Part shown: piece by piece, positions 8,944 through 17,118 of the stretch | Position numbering within the stretch: position 1 is the first letter of the stretch | Layout of the letters: each line of letters opens with the position of its first letter | From: Parabacteroides sp. PF5-9 | GTDB taxonomy: Bacteria; Bacteroidota; Bacteroidia; Bacteroidales; Tannerellaceae | Assembly: GCF_029893105.1 (NCBI RefSeq) | Contig: NZ_JARXWG010000010.1 | Location: 1 to 64,000 of the forward strand | Direction of reading: 5' to 3' | Length of the DNA stretch: 64,000 nt | Notes under the pieces: model-generated | Told to the model about the DNA's origin: nothing | Databases searched by the model: none | Seen by the model: only the letters and a program-made list of their open reading frames with translations | Translations under genes and position numbers: made by a program

Positions 8944-10224
8944 ATGGAGATCCGACACAGAATATTATTCTTTCTGCAGAAGGTGTATAAAGACGGAGAA
9001 GAAAGAAAAGAGGGACCTATACGCATGCGTGTATCGTGGAACACGCTACGTTTGCAAATAAATGTAGGGTATAGTATAAGTCCCGATAAGTGGGATAACA
9101 AAGCACAAAGGGTAAAGAAAAGTACCACCAATAAGAATAAAGATTCAGCCTTTAATATCAATAAGGAAATTCAACGACTTGAAAATTTAGCCGAAGATAT
9201 ATTCAAAGCGTTTGAAGTGTCCGGGCATACCCCTACACTGGAAGAATATAAAGAAGCGTTCAACCGTGCCGAAAAGAAAGACAGAGGAGAAAAGGAAGAA
9301 TCAAGAGAGATAGGCTATTATTTGACTTTATTCATGTCTGAAACTGGCAAAGAGCATAGTTGGTCGGATGCAACCTATAATAAGTTTAGAGCCTTAGGAA
9401 AGCATCTGAAAAAGTTCCGGCCGGATCTGAAATTAGAACAACTGACAAAACCGGTTTTCTCTGATTTTGCCGATTACCTTTTAAACGATGCCGACATGAA
9501 GAACACCACTATTATAAAAAACATTAAGTTCATCAAGTGGTTTTTAGGCTGGGCTGTAGAGAAAGGACATTTAACCTCAACGGATTGGAAAGAGTACGAA
9601 CCTAAGTTCAAAAAGCTGTCGAACAAGGTTATTTATTTGGAATGGGATGAACTTATGAAGCTATACGAATGTAAGTTCCCGGAAGAGAAAAAGTACCTTG
9701 ATCGTGCCCGTGACCTGTTTTGCTTTTGCTGTTTCACCTCATTACGGTACTCCGATGCCGTTGCACTCACCCGGTCGAATATTGACCTTAAAAACGGTGT
9801 AATCAACGTAGTTACGCAGAAAACAGATACGAGGCTCACCATAGACTTGAATAAGTATAGTACCGCCATACTGAAAAAGTACCAAAATGAGGTTTACGAT
9901 AAAGGCAAAGCGTTACCCGGCATAACGAACCAACGGGCAAACGAATACATAAAAGAGGCTTGTTTTGTTGCCGGTATAGATACCCCCATAGAAACCGAGT
10001 ACTACAAAGGTGTTGAACGAATAAAAGAAACAACACCTAAATATAAGCTGATCGGCACCCATTCGGGTAGGCGTACTTTTATTTGCAATGCGCTTATTAT
10101 GGGGATACCGGCCAGTACTGTTATGCAGTGGACGGGACACACTGATTATAAATCTATGCAGCCGTACATAAGTGTGGCAGATAGTGCGAGAAAAGAAGCA
10201 ATGAGTAAATTTAATGAGTTATGA
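8944..10224 (+). CDS. Tyrosine recombinase (integrase A)
   Basis: This is a 426-residue tyrosine integrase of the Bacteroidetes phage/CTnDOT-like type. An N-terminal arm-binding region (about 1-95) and SAM-like core-binding domain (about 115-215) precede the catalytic domain with Arg268 (LRYSD), H373-S-G-R-R376, His399 in WTGH and nucleophile Tyr408 in MQPYI. The frame is open from 8872, but ATG 8944 is preferred because the MEIRHRILFFLQK opening aligns with the other integrase and the upstream part covers the arm sites. It reads away from ssrA and its stop overlaps the next gene by 4 bp. It should integrate and, with a directionality factor, excise element A. Confidence 0.93.
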   Translation: MEIRHRILFFLQKVYKDGEERKEGPIRMRVSWNTLRLQINVGYSISPDKWDNKAQRVKKSTTNKNKDSAFNINKEIQRLENLAEDIFKAFEVSGHTPTLEEYKEAFNRAEKKDRGEKEESREIGYYLTLFMSETGKEHSWSDATYNKFRALGKHLKKFRPDLKLEQLTKPVFSDFADYLLNDADMKNTTIIKNIKFIKWFLGWAVEKGHLTSTDWKEYEPKFKKLSNKVIYLEWDELMKLYECKFPEEKKYLDRARDLFCFCCFTSLRYSDAVALTRSNIDLKNGVINVVTQKTDTRLTIDLNKYSTAILKKYQNEVYDKGKALPGITNQRANEYIKEACFVAGIDTPIETEYYKGVERIKETTPKYKLIGTHSGRRTFICNALIMGIPASTVMQWTGHTDYKSMQPYISVADSARKEAMSKFNEL

Positions 10225-11075
10225 CAGACGGAACACGTGTAACATTATCGCGAGAACAAACGCGAAAAGTATTTGAAATTAAATTACGTGAAATTACCCC
10301 CGACAATATCGCCGAAAGATACCGCGTACACTTTAATGCTTTTTGCTATTATATGAGCGCCTCGGTCAAGGTGAACGGCAAAGATATTTCTAAAGGGTTC
10401 GATCGTTATTTTTATGCTTTGGATCCAAAAAATGATGGCCAATCCGTTACATGCATCCCCGTGCTGTCTAACGGGTTTCAAATCCGTGAATCCGATTTTT
10501 TAGGCTACGAAATAGATACATTTGCGACACTGTTAGATATGTTCGGTAAAGAAATCGAATTCGGGTTAAGAGCGGCCGCTAACGCTTACTTATCTTTTTT
10601 GAGAGCCAAACAGGTAGAAATAAAAAAAGGTGTTTCAGGGGGGCTCGATTCTCCGCAAAATCTCTTTACATTTAATACGGAGGACTGCAGACACCTATAC
10701 ACCGAACTCACTAAAAACGGATCTTTTTTACCTGAAAATACAAAAGAAAGTCATTTTAATTTTGTCTTTAGCGGGGGAGCAATCCCCAGTGATTTTACAC
10801 CCCTTCAGTGGAAAAAGGGCAAAAACGCATTGAGCGATTTAGTTGTGTTTCTTGCATCCATTAAAGCCGCCCCTGAACAAATCGACAAAACAGTGAAAGC
10901 CGTCCCCGCATATATCAATAAAGCAGCGGGGGGGGTATTCGTACTATTTCGTAGTGGAGGAATAACACCAATAGGAACACTCAGCAATCCCGGGCGTAAC
11001 AGGGTGTCAAGTGAGTACAAAACACTGGAAACAATCATAGCAGGTATAAAATCTACACCCGGCACAACTATCTGA
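10221..11075 (+). CDS. Unknown protein translationally coupled to integrase A
   Basis: The 284-residue protein overlaps the integrase stop by ATGA, implying coupled translation. No family is recognised. It has no signal peptide or membrane helix. Residues about 90-130 look helical (FGKEIEFGLRAAANAYLSF) and the stretch PLQWKKGKNALSDLVVFLAS may be a small helical domain. The corresponding position behind integrase B also holds a ~330-residue gene with the same 4-bp overlap, though I see no clear similarity between the two. A regulatory role in recombination or a cargo role is possible; neither is shown. Confidence 0.6.
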   Translation: MTDGTRVTLSREQTRKVFEIKLREITPDNIAERYRVHFNAFCYYMSASVKVNGKDISKGFDRYFYALDPKNDGQSVTCIPVLSNGFQIRESDFLGYEIDTFATLLDMFGKEIEFGLRAAANAYLSFLRAKQVEIKKGVSGGLDSPQNLFTFNTEDCRHLYTELTKNGSFLPENTKESHFNFVFSGGAIPSDFTPLQWKKGKNALSDLVVFLASIKAAPEQIDKTVKAVPAYINKAAGGVFVLFRSGGITPIGTLSNPGRNRVSSEYKTLETIIAGIKSTPGTTI

Positions 11076-11229
11076 TTATCAAAATCAATTAAACAAACAC
11101 CCTACCCCACCTGTCACCCGCCCGGGTGGACATTCCACTGGTATTTACGCCTTAAAACGATTTTCCGCGATTACATTTGCTGTCATATTGATCGATATAA
11201 ACGAATTATTAATTCAAAAACTCAATATT

Positions 11230-11541
11230 ATGCAAATGGCAATAAATCAAACATTAGCGCCCACCCTTAATAAAAGGGTGATCGATGCTACCGTGGTCGA
11301 ACTGGCTGAAGCCGTCGCACAAATAATAGGCGGTGCGCAACATGAATCACAAAAAGAAAAGAAGTATGTACGCGGTATTCCCGGTATAATGGACACATTC
11401 CATTGTTCCCGGTCCAAAGCGTCTCAAATGCGAGGAAGCGGTATTCTCGATGCCGCCATTATTGAAGATGGCAGAATCTTTTTACTCGATGTGGATAAGG
11501 CTTTGGAATTGGTAGGACGTAAACAGGGAGGGCGTAAATAA
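11230..11541 (+). CDS. DUF3853-like putative excisionase/DNA-binding protein
   Basis: The protein has about 103 residues from ATG 11230; a TTG at 11188 would give 117. The C-terminal half, KKYVRGIPGIMDTFHCSRSK through LDVDKALELVGRKQGGRK, is the DUF3853 pattern: a winged-helix unit ending in a basic tail, common in Bacteroidetes mobile elements. The element B homologue (26767-27063) has the same layout. A recombination-directionality or regulatory role is inferred from its place downstream of the integrase. Its stop overlaps the next start (TAATG). Confidence 0.7.
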   Translation: MQMAINQTLAPTLNKRVIDATVVELAEAVAQIIGGAQHESQKEKKYVRGIPGIMDTFHCSRSKASQMRGSGILDAAIIEDGRIFLLDVDKALELVGRKQGGRK

Positions 11542-11909
11542 TGACAGTCAAAAGAAAAGCCGCCCCAAGTGGAAACGGCAATCCTTATTCTATCGGCGTG
11601 CGCAGCAAAGATATTAAACCCCGTCGAATAAAGCAAAATATCCTACATACGATTGACGTATGGAACGGAGAAATAAAAACCGGCAAATATGATGATCTAT
11701 TTATTTGGCCGAAACGTGGATTGTTCGCATTGATGATGTACGGAAAAAATAAACGGTTATACTTAGCCGGGCCGCCAAACAAATGGCATTGTGACGCTTT
11801 TATAATTGCTGTTAACGCGGGGGTTAAGTGTATTAATTTGGTAGATTCCGATGATGCGCGACAATTGGACATACCCGAAAGTTTAGGAGTTGAGGTATGT
11901 CGGGTGTAA
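11541..11909 (+). CDS. Small basic unknown protein of element A
   Basis: The 122-residue protein has a strongly basic N-terminus (MTVKRKAAPSGNG, then RSKDIKPRRIKQ). No family is recognised. It overlaps the upstream stop by one base and the downstream ATPase start by 13 bases, so it belongs to the replication operon. The C-terminal half alternates strand-like segments (AFIIAVNAGVKCINLVDSDD), which could be a small alpha/beta nucleotide-handling domain, but no catalytic motif is visible. Confidence 0.55.
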   Translation: MTVKRKAAPSGNGNPYSIGVRSKDIKPRRIKQNILHTIDVWNGEIKTGKYDDLFIWPKRGLFALMMYGKNKRLYLAGPPNKWHCDAFIIAVNAGVKCINLVDSDDARQLDIPESLGVEVCRV

Positions 11910-12904
11910 TAGACTTCAGTAAGTTCGATCAAAGACGGTCCGCGTCTTCATGGAATGATTATGCCATCGATTTAACCCATGATTACCCGCCGGTGGACTT
12001 CCTGTTGAAGTATAACGGCATCGGGTGTATTCCGCGTGGTGATCTGCAAGTCATAACCGGTAAAATGAAGACAGGGAAGACGTTTGCCGCTCTTTCGTTA
12101 GAGGTCGCCCTGTTACGCGGCGAATTTATGGGATTTGAAAGCCCTAAAGAAAATATTAGGGTGTTGCACATCGACACGGAACAAAGTGCGGGAAACGTGG
12201 TTAAAAAGATTAAGACGGCACACACTCTCTGTGGTTGGCACGAATCGGTCAACAGCGAACGGTTTCAAGTTCTATCCCTGCGGGAATGCTCATACGAGGA
12301 CAGGATACGGATAACGCTCGAAGCCGTTGAGCAATTTCGCCCGTATTTTGTTTTCATAGACGGGATTCGCGACCTCTGCGAGGATTTTAACGATATCGGA
12401 GAATCTGCGGCACTCGTGGGCGAACTAATGCGTGTCAGCAGTCTGCAGAAATGCGCTATAATGTGTGTGCTACATGAGAATAAAGGGGACGGCAACATGC
12501 GCGGACATCTCGGGTCGGAATTAGCCAACAAATGCTCCGAAGCTTATCAAGTCACAAAGAAAGAAGATATCATATCCGTGGAGCAAACCGTATGTCGTAA
12601 CATGCCGATTGAAAAGTGGGCGTTCCGCATTGACGACAACGGAATACCGGTACCCGACTTTGCGAATACGTTAAGCCAGGTTCAAGTAAAACGAAACTCG
12701 ACCCTCGTTTCAGTCTTCAAAGACAAAAGATCTTATTCATACGCTAAACTGGTGAAAGAGTTCGGCGAGATATACGGATGCGGCGAACGGACGAGCAAAT
12801 CACATATTGCAAATGCGCGTGCCGATGGATTTTTAATAAAAGACAAAAACGGGTTTTATTCTTACACAGATTTCGAAGATGATGAAAACGATATTTTCAA
12901 GTAA
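11897..12904 (+). CDS. RecA-fold AAA_25/RepA-type replication ATPase
   Basis: The 335-residue P-loop ATPase resembles the RepA hexameric helicase family. Walker A is GKMKTGKTF (about residues 52-60) and the Walker B strand is YFVFIDGIRDL. The sensor-like CVLHENKGDGNMRGHLGSELANK motif is characteristic of this family in plasmids and mobile elements. The C-terminal 70 residues look like a winged-helix tail. It lies directly upstream of the primase gene, with a TTGCAC repeat cluster between them, so a helicase-primase replication module is likely. Confidence 0.82.
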   Translation: MSGVIDFSKFDQRRSASSWNDYAIDLTHDYPPVDFLLKYNGIGCIPRGDLQVITGKMKTGKTFAALSLEVALLRGEFMGFESPKENIRVLHIDTEQSAGNVVKKIKTAHTLCGWHESVNSERFQVLSLRECSYEDRIRITLEAVEQFRPYFVFIDGIRDLCEDFNDIGESAALVGELMRVSSLQKCAIMCVLHENKGDGNMRGHLGSELANKCSEAYQVTKKEDIISVEQTVCRNMPIEKWAFRIDDNGIPVPDFANTLSQVQVKRNSTLVSVFKDKRSYSYAKLVKEFGEIYGCGERTSKSHIANARADGFLIKDKNGFYSYTDFEDDENDIFK

Positions 12905-12936
12905 AAAATTAGCAGCAAAAAAATACGGCAAAGGGT

Positions 12937-12978
12937 GGTGCAATAGTGCAAATTGCACTAAAATTGCACCATTGCACC
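12937..12978. repeat. TTGCAC repeat cluster, candidate origin of element A
   Basis: Five copies of the core TTGCAC/GTGCAA occur in 42 bp, two in one orientation (12937, 12945) and three in the other (12953, 12963, 12971). They lie in the 93-bp gap between the RepA-like and primase genes. Such clusters next to rep genes often act as iterons or as an operator; an origin role is inference. Confidence 0.5.
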
Positions 12979-12997
12979 AACTGACAATCAATCAGTT

Positions 12998-13894
12998 ATG
13001 AAAAACATATTAAATACAACAGTTAGTTTTTATCGGTGCAATACGGATATTCAGCCAAAGACACAAAATTTGTATGATTGGCTGACATCTTCGGAGTATA
13101 AAAACGTGATCGAAAAGATTCGTAATTGTACAAACGATGACAAAGTAAAAAAGTTGAAATCGAAGTTGCCGGCCGTAACACCTTCGGGGTTGTTTCTCCA
13201 AAGAAACGCCAACGGTCTGATCCGACACAGTGGTTTTATCTGTATTGACATTGACGGAAAAGACAACGTCAAACATCGTAATTTCGACAGAATGAAAGAG
13301 TTTATAACCGTCGTTCCATATGTAGCATATTGCGGCTTATCTGCTAGCGGAATGGGATATTTTTGTATTATACCCATTGCCCGACCCGACAAACATAGGG
13401 AGCACTTTCTTTCCCTACAAGAAGATTTTGCCCGATGCGGGGTTACGATTGATAACGGATGCAAGGATATTTGTCGTCTCCGTTACGCATCATACGACCC
13501 TAAACCATACATCAACCTCAACGCGAAAACTTATACCTATGTATGGGAACCTCAACACCGGCGAGATGTACGAAAGGGTAAAATAAAACCGTCCGGGATA
13601 ACGGCAAAAGAAGTAACAGGAATTATATCAGTGATCGAAACAAAAGGAATAGATATTACGGGGGATTATCACCAATGGTGGGAAATCGGTTGCGCTTTGG
13701 CGAACGAGTTCGGCGAGTCCGGCCGGGGTATGTTTCATTCGATTAGTCAATTTGGAGATTACGATCCGGACATAACAGATGACAAATTCGATGAGGCATT
13801 AAAAGGCTATGATTTTAGTATCGGTACATTTTTCCATTACGCCAAACTCTATGGGGTGGACGCTATAATGGATTTTCAAGAATATTTGAAATAA
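12998..13894 (+). CDS. BT4734-type primase with VirE N-terminal domain
   Basis: The 298-residue protein matches the BT4734/BF3469 family of Bacteroidetes elements, an archaeo-eukaryotic primase-polymerase fold. The acidic metal motif FICIDIDGKD lies near residue 85, followed by YCGLSASGMGYFCIIPI and the ICRLRYASYDPKPY segment. A small helical PriCT-like unit (WWEIGCALANEFGESGRGMF) occupies the C-terminus. Family members are often fused to or followed by a DUF3987 helicase; here the helicase partner is the separate gene just upstream. Predicted to prime replication of the excised element. Confidence 0.8.
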   Translation: MKNILNTTVSFYRCNTDIQPKTQNLYDWLTSSEYKNVIEKIRNCTNDDKVKKLKSKLPAVTPSGLFLQRNANGLIRHSGFICIDIDGKDNVKHRNFDRMKEFITVVPYVAYCGLSASGMGYFCIIPIARPDKHREHFLSLQEDFARCGVTIDNGCKDICRLRYASYDPKPYINLNAKTYTYVWEPQHRRDVRKGKIKPSGITAKEVTGIISVIETKGIDITGDYHQWWEIGCALANEFGESGRGMFHSISQFGDYDPDITDDKFDEALKGYDFSIGTFFHYAKLYGVDAIMDFQEYLK

Positions 13895-13906
13895 AACGAT
13901 TACACA

Positions 13907-14236
13907 ATGAAAGGGGTGGCAATAGTAGAAACCGATGAGTACATAGAGATCGAACCCGGCGACGGTCTACGGTATCGTTATTGGTTCGACACCGGAGAAT
14001 ATTATGTATGTCTTAATGATAATTTTACACGTATGCAATGGGGTTATTCCTTATCAGAGGCCCGGGATAAAAACCGTGTATTGAAAGGGGTTAACCAGCT
14101 GCGATTATCCGGCATAAGCGAAAAATTACTAACGATTTTCGAACAAGCATTGCAAACTAAACAACATAGACGAATATGGATACAAAAAAGAACCCCGGCG
14201 GACGACCGCCTAAATTTAAAACAGCGATTGAATTAG
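13907..14236 (+). CDS. Unknown 109-residue protein
   Basis: An acidic N-terminal half (VETDEYIEIEPGDGLRYRYW) with predicted beta strands is followed by a basic C-terminus. No family is recognised. It starts 12 bp after the primase gene and its last 61 bp overlap the terminase small subunit gene in another frame, so the C-terminal KQHRRIWIQKRTPADDR part is constrained by both genes. Co-transcribed with the replication and packaging genes. Confidence 0.55.
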   Translation: MKGVAIVETDEYIEIEPGDGLRYRYWFDTGEYYVCLNDNFTRMQWGYSLSEARDKNRVLKGVNQLRLSGISEKLLTIFEQALQTKQHRRIWIQKRTPADDRLNLKQRLN

Positions 14237-14586
14237 AGATTGCAATCGATACGTATTTTCTTGAATGTGACGAGAAATGTTTTGTACGTGGCAAAACCGT
14301 AGATTCTACGCCTTATACCGTTGAGGGTTTATGTCTTGCACTTGACATAAGCCGCGAAACACTGTTATGTTATGAGAAAGGCGATGCCGGGTTTTCTGAC
14401 ACGATAAAAAAAGCAAAGATGCGGATTCAACAGGATGTTATGGAACGGGGGTTATCCGGTCGTAGTAACCCGGCGGTAAGTATATTCAACCTCAAAAATA
14501 ACTTTGGATACGTCGACAAACAGGAGCACGAGGTAAACAACAGGATCAATATTGAACAAATAACAGGGATGAAGGTTATTAAATGA
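14176..14586 (+). CDS. Phage terminase small subunit (TerS)
   Basis: The 136-residue protein fits the GP3/terminase-small family of Gram-positive and Bacteroidetes phages: GGRPPKFKTAIELEIAIDTYF, then YTVEGLCLALDISRETLL as the helix-turn-helix, an oligomerisation helix, and SNPAVSIFNLKNNFGYVDKQE at the end. TerS recognises pac or cos DNA and recruits the large subunit. No large terminase is present in the element. A lone TerS after replication genes is the hallmark of satellites that redirect helper-phage packaging (family knowledge); that use here is inferred. Confidence 0.85.
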   Translation: MDTKKNPGGRPPKFKTAIELEIAIDTYFLECDEKCFVRGKTVDSTPYTVEGLCLALDISRETLLCYEKGDAGFSDTIKKAKMRIQQDVMERGLSGRSNPAVSIFNLKNNFGYVDKQEHEVNNRINIEQITGMKVIK

Positions 14587-14594
14587 TTATTTTG

Positions 14595-15170
14595 TTATTC
14601 ATCGGTAGGTTTAACATACCCTATCGGGTTCCGGGGTTTATTCACTTGTTTATGCTTTGCTGCCAGTTCGGCCAATGCGATGTAAATATCGTCAAACTCT
14701 TTTCGGTTATCCTCTGACAGATCATTGATAGCTGCTAAAGTTTCCTCACTGACTTCTTCTAAAGCCTTTATACGGTCCATAAGAGCCGGTAACAGGTCAT
14801 TTTCTTTTATGGTAGCTAGGACATTGCGCATTGCAACGAAAGCACGCATGATGCTTCTATTGATTTCTATAGCCGTATTACTGTTCAATACACTAGAAAG
14901 CATTGATACTCCTAATTCGGTAAAAGCAAAAGGTGCATATTTGAAGTTATATCCTCTTCCTTTTTTCAAGATCACAATTTGTGATGTTGAAAGTTCCTCT
15001 TTAGTGAGTTCAAACATAAAGTCATCTCCTTCAAATCGCTTAAAGTTACGCCTAACAGCTTGTTTGAGCACCCTTGTTTCAATACCGTACATCTCTGCTA
15101 GATCAAAGTCTAACATTACCCGGACACCCCGAATTTCGTATATCTTACTTTGAATAACTTGTATTTCCAT
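14595..15170 (-). CDS. ORF6N-domain protein (phage antirepressor-like)
   Basis: The 191-residue protein begins with a complete ORF6N domain (about residues 6-95): YEIRGVRVMLDFDLAEMYGI, TRVLKQAVRRNFKRF and FMFELTKEE, then GVSMLSSVLNSNTAIEINRSI. ORF6N is a KilA-N-related DNA-binding domain of phage antirepressors. The C-terminal half is a coiled coil (LMDRIKALEEVSEETLAAIN) and a basic tail. It is downstream of, and co-oriented with, the repressor gene and converges with terS. In satellites, modules of this kind sense or trigger induction; this role is inference. Confidence 0.85.
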   Translation of the reverse strand: MEIQVIQSKIYEIRGVRVMLDFDLAEMYGIETRVLKQAVRRNFKRFEGDDFMFELTKEELSTSQIVILKKGRGYNFKYAPFAFTELGVSMLSSVLNSNTAIEINRSIMRAFVAMRNVLATIKENDLLPALMDRIKALEEVSEETLAAINDLSEDNRKEFDDIYIALAELAAKHKQVNKPRNPIGYVKPTDE

Positions 15171-15195
15171 AAATAGAGATTTTCGTCAAAGGTAA

Positions 15196-15480
15196 TTATT
15201 CTATTATTTGCCCCCAAATGAAGTCTTTCAGTTCGTCGATACTGTCGAAACGGTACAACTTACCCCCGTGGTCGATTAAAGCGGTAAAGTCACCCCTATT
15301 ATGTGAAAACAATTCTATAACTTCAACACCGAGGGCGACGGCGATCTTTTCGAGCGTAGACAATGTAGGGTTGCCGTTGATGTTTCGGGTGAGGGTGATC
15401 CGGGTTACACCCAATTTAGTAGCCAAATCTTCCATTAACATACCTTTCTGCTTGCAAATCTCTTTAACTCTTAATTCCAT
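15196..15480 (-). CDS. XRE-family (Cro/CI) repressor
   Basis: The 94-residue protein has an N-terminal HTH_3 domain (residues about 3-60: ICKQKGMLMEDLATKLGVTR as helix-turn-helix, LSTLEKIAVALGVEVIELF). A 30-residue C-terminal strand-rich tail could be for dimerisation. It is divergent from the small-gene operon starting at 15651, with repeated ACATTATnATG sequences between, so it probably represses that operon and itself. It is the likely master regulator of element A. Confidence 0.85.
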   Translation of the reverse strand: MELRVKEICKQKGMLMEDLATKLGVTRITLTRNINGNPTLSTLEKIAVALGVEVIELFSHNRGDFTALIDHGGKLYRFDSIDELKDFIWGQIIE

Positions 15481-15489
15481 TTTAATAAA

Positions 15490-15614
15490 ACATTATGATG
15501 TTACACCGCAAATATAGATAAAAACATTTAAACGTATCTAAAATCAAATAAAAATCATCATAATGTATCTTTTTTCGTTTAAAACATTTTGACAATAAAA
15601 CATTATAATATATC
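15490..15614. promoter_or_regulatory. Divergent operator region of element A
   Basis: The 170-bp gap contains three related sequences: ACATTATGATGT (15490-15501), its inverted relative in ATCATCATAATGTATC (15554-15569) and ACATTATAATATATC (15600-15614). A weaker ACATTTAAACGTATC lies at about 15534. The third overlaps a TATCTTTA -7-like box for the rightward operon. These are candidate binding sites of the XRE repressor. Confidence 0.5.
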
Positions 15615-15650
15615 TTTACGCTATTAAAAAAACAATAAACTGTTACAACC

Positions 15651-15917
15651 ATGGCAACAACATCAAAATACAACCGCAGCGAGATAATGAGAAACGCATG
15701 GAACATATACCGGTTCAATCGTAAATTCAACTGGTCATTCGGCAGATGTTTAGCTATCGCGTGGCAGAACGCTAAAAATCGGATCGCCGTTGAGGAAGCA
15801 AACGAGAAAAGAAGAATAGCAGACGAAACGAGAAAGGCGGCCTATCAGACAAACGCCCTTAAATATGTTTACGGAATCGAAAGTTACTACCTGAATGGAG
15901 TTTATTCGGGTGATTAA
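15651..15917 (+). CDS. Small phage/plasmid-associated protein
   Basis: The 88-residue basic protein contains SEIMRNAWNIYRFN and FNWSFGRCLAIAWQNAKNR. This helical SEIM-xx-AW...SFG-xx-L-xx-AW-xx-AK pattern recurs in small Bacteroidetes phage and plasmid proteins whose function is not known to me. The rest is a charged helix. It is the first gene of the rightward operon controlled from the repressor region. Confidence 0.65.
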   Translation: MATTSKYNRSEIMRNAWNIYRFNRKFNWSFGRCLAIAWQNAKNRIAVEEANEKRRIADETRKAAYQTNALKYVYGIESYYLNGVYSGD

Positions 15918-15940
15918 ATAATAATTTAAATACAAACAAA

Positions 15941-16252
15941 ATGGAAAATTACAGCGAAGAAATGAAACGACTTTTTGAAGAATTGAAAGATTCACCATTG
16001 GTAAACGAAGATTTCCCCCTCGCCCTATCAAACCTTTGCGGCGCAATTCAAGACATCGGAGATTCGGTGTTAGGGTATATTGATTTCTTAGAAAGGGACA
16101 TTAAATATGGATTACCTCCCAATGACCGCATTGATAACCTCCGACAGCGAATATACCGTATTCATACTTTAGCAGATATCATTGATAGTAAAATTGTCAC
16201 AGATGATTTTATAGGTATCTCTAATCTAATGCACGAATATAAAAAGTCATAA
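15941..16252 (+). CDS. Unknown acidic helical protein
   Basis: A 103-residue acidic protein, predicted all-helical, with no recognisable family. It lies 24 bp after the previous gene and 6 bp before the next, so the three small genes form one operon under the divergent operator. In satellites this early region often encodes interference or induction factors; nothing in the sequence proves that here. Confidence 0.55.
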   Translation: MENYSEEMKRLFEELKDSPLVNEDFPLALSNLCGAIQDIGDSVLGYIDFLERDIKYGLPPNDRIDNLRQRIYRIHTLADIIDSKIVTDDFIGISNLMHEYKKS

Positions 16253-16257
16253 GTCCC

Positions 16258-16752
16258 ATGGATACAAACGAAGAATACGGCACCGCTGCATATTGGAAAA
16301 ATGCGTATGATCGCATGTTAGATGTCGCCAATACAAACGCAAAACTTTGTGCAGACATGAGCGAAAAATATGCAGATCTACTGGCGGAACGGAATAATGA
16401 GACCCTGTACCGGCTTGATACCTCAACGCGGAAGAATCCCTTTTCGTCCAGTAGTGCGAACGAGAACAACGAAGTAGATAATAATATTTATTCAACATCG
16501 GACGGTAGGGGGGTGTATGTACGAGTAAACAAAATGGTTCAGGTCATTAAATATCTTTCCCCTGTAAAAGATGATGGTATGGTTTATCAAATATCACTCA
16601 CCGGTTACGCTAACCGTGTTATTCTCGATCAAGAAACAACATTAAAGGTTATTTCAGCATTAGAGGTATTAATGAAAGATTCTTCGGTAAAGGAAATTTC
16701 CCCTAAAGGTCCCTTGATCGTCGACCTGAAAACACGGCGCTTAGTGGAGTAA
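16258..16752 (+). CDS. Unknown protein of the rightward operon
   Basis: The 164-residue protein has a helical N-terminal half (ENNEV around residue 70 marks a low-complexity hinge) and a C-terminal alpha/beta half (GRGVYVRVNKMVQVIKYLSP, VILDQETTLKVISALEVLMK). No family is recognised. Its end overlaps, in the -1 frame, an open frame encoding a helix-turn-helix domain without its own start codon. Confidence 0.55.
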   Translation: MDTNEEYGTAAYWKNAYDRMLDVANTNAKLCADMSEKYADLLAERNNETLYRLDTSTRKNPFSSSSANENNEVDNNIYSTSDGRGVYVRVNKMVQVIKYLSPVKDDGMVYQISLTGYANRVILDQETTLKVISALEVLMKDSSVKEISPKGPLIVDLKTRRLVE

Positions 16753-16757
16753 AACAG

Positions 16758-16979
16758 ATAACCCCGCAGCCGGAGCGCGAAAAATGGTATACGGCTACTG
16801 AAACGGCGAAAATGTTATGTTACAAATCGACCGAAGCACTTCGTCGGTTACGTGTGTCGGGTAAGATACATGCTAAAATCGCGCATAATGGCCGGTGGGT
16901 ATTTCCCGAAAGCGAGATAATACGGCTGCAAACGCCCATGTCTTATGAGGAATACATCAAAAAACTTTGTGAGGGGTAG
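16758..16979 (+). CDS. HTH_17/MerR-like DNA-binding frame with no standard start
   Basis: A frame open from about 16707 to the stop at 16979 encodes a clear excisionase-type winged helix: EKWYTATETAKMLCYKSTEA, then LRRLRVSGKIHAKI and NGRWVFPESEIIRL. The only ATGs are inside the domain, and no GTG or TTG precedes it in frame. It is in the -1 frame relative to the 16258-16752 gene, whose last 15 codons overlap it. It is either made by -1 frameshifting, started at a non-standard codon, or a gene whose start was lost. The coordinates given begin at the ATA after the upstream stop. It lies at the att end, fitting a directionality factor. Confidence 0.5.
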   Translation: MTPQPEREKWYTATETAKMLCYKSTEALRRLRVSGKIHAKIAHNGRWVFPESEIIRLQTPMSYEEYIKKLCEG

Positions 16980-17059
16980 GTATTGCTTTTGCTCGCTTCG
17001 AAATAATAATTATCTTCGCATTGTATAGAGCAACAAAAAACATTGATTATTTGATATTT

Positions 17060-17078
17060 GGTACTTCATACGGTACTT
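17060..17078. promoter_or_regulatory. Arm-type integrase sites, right end of element A
   Basis: Two direct copies of GGTACTT (17060-17066 and 17072-17078) lie 41-59 bp inside the right att core and match the cluster at the left end. Confidence 0.6.
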
Positions 17079-17118
17079 TACAACTATAAATCATTAATTA
17101 TCAGAGTAACGGTTAGTA

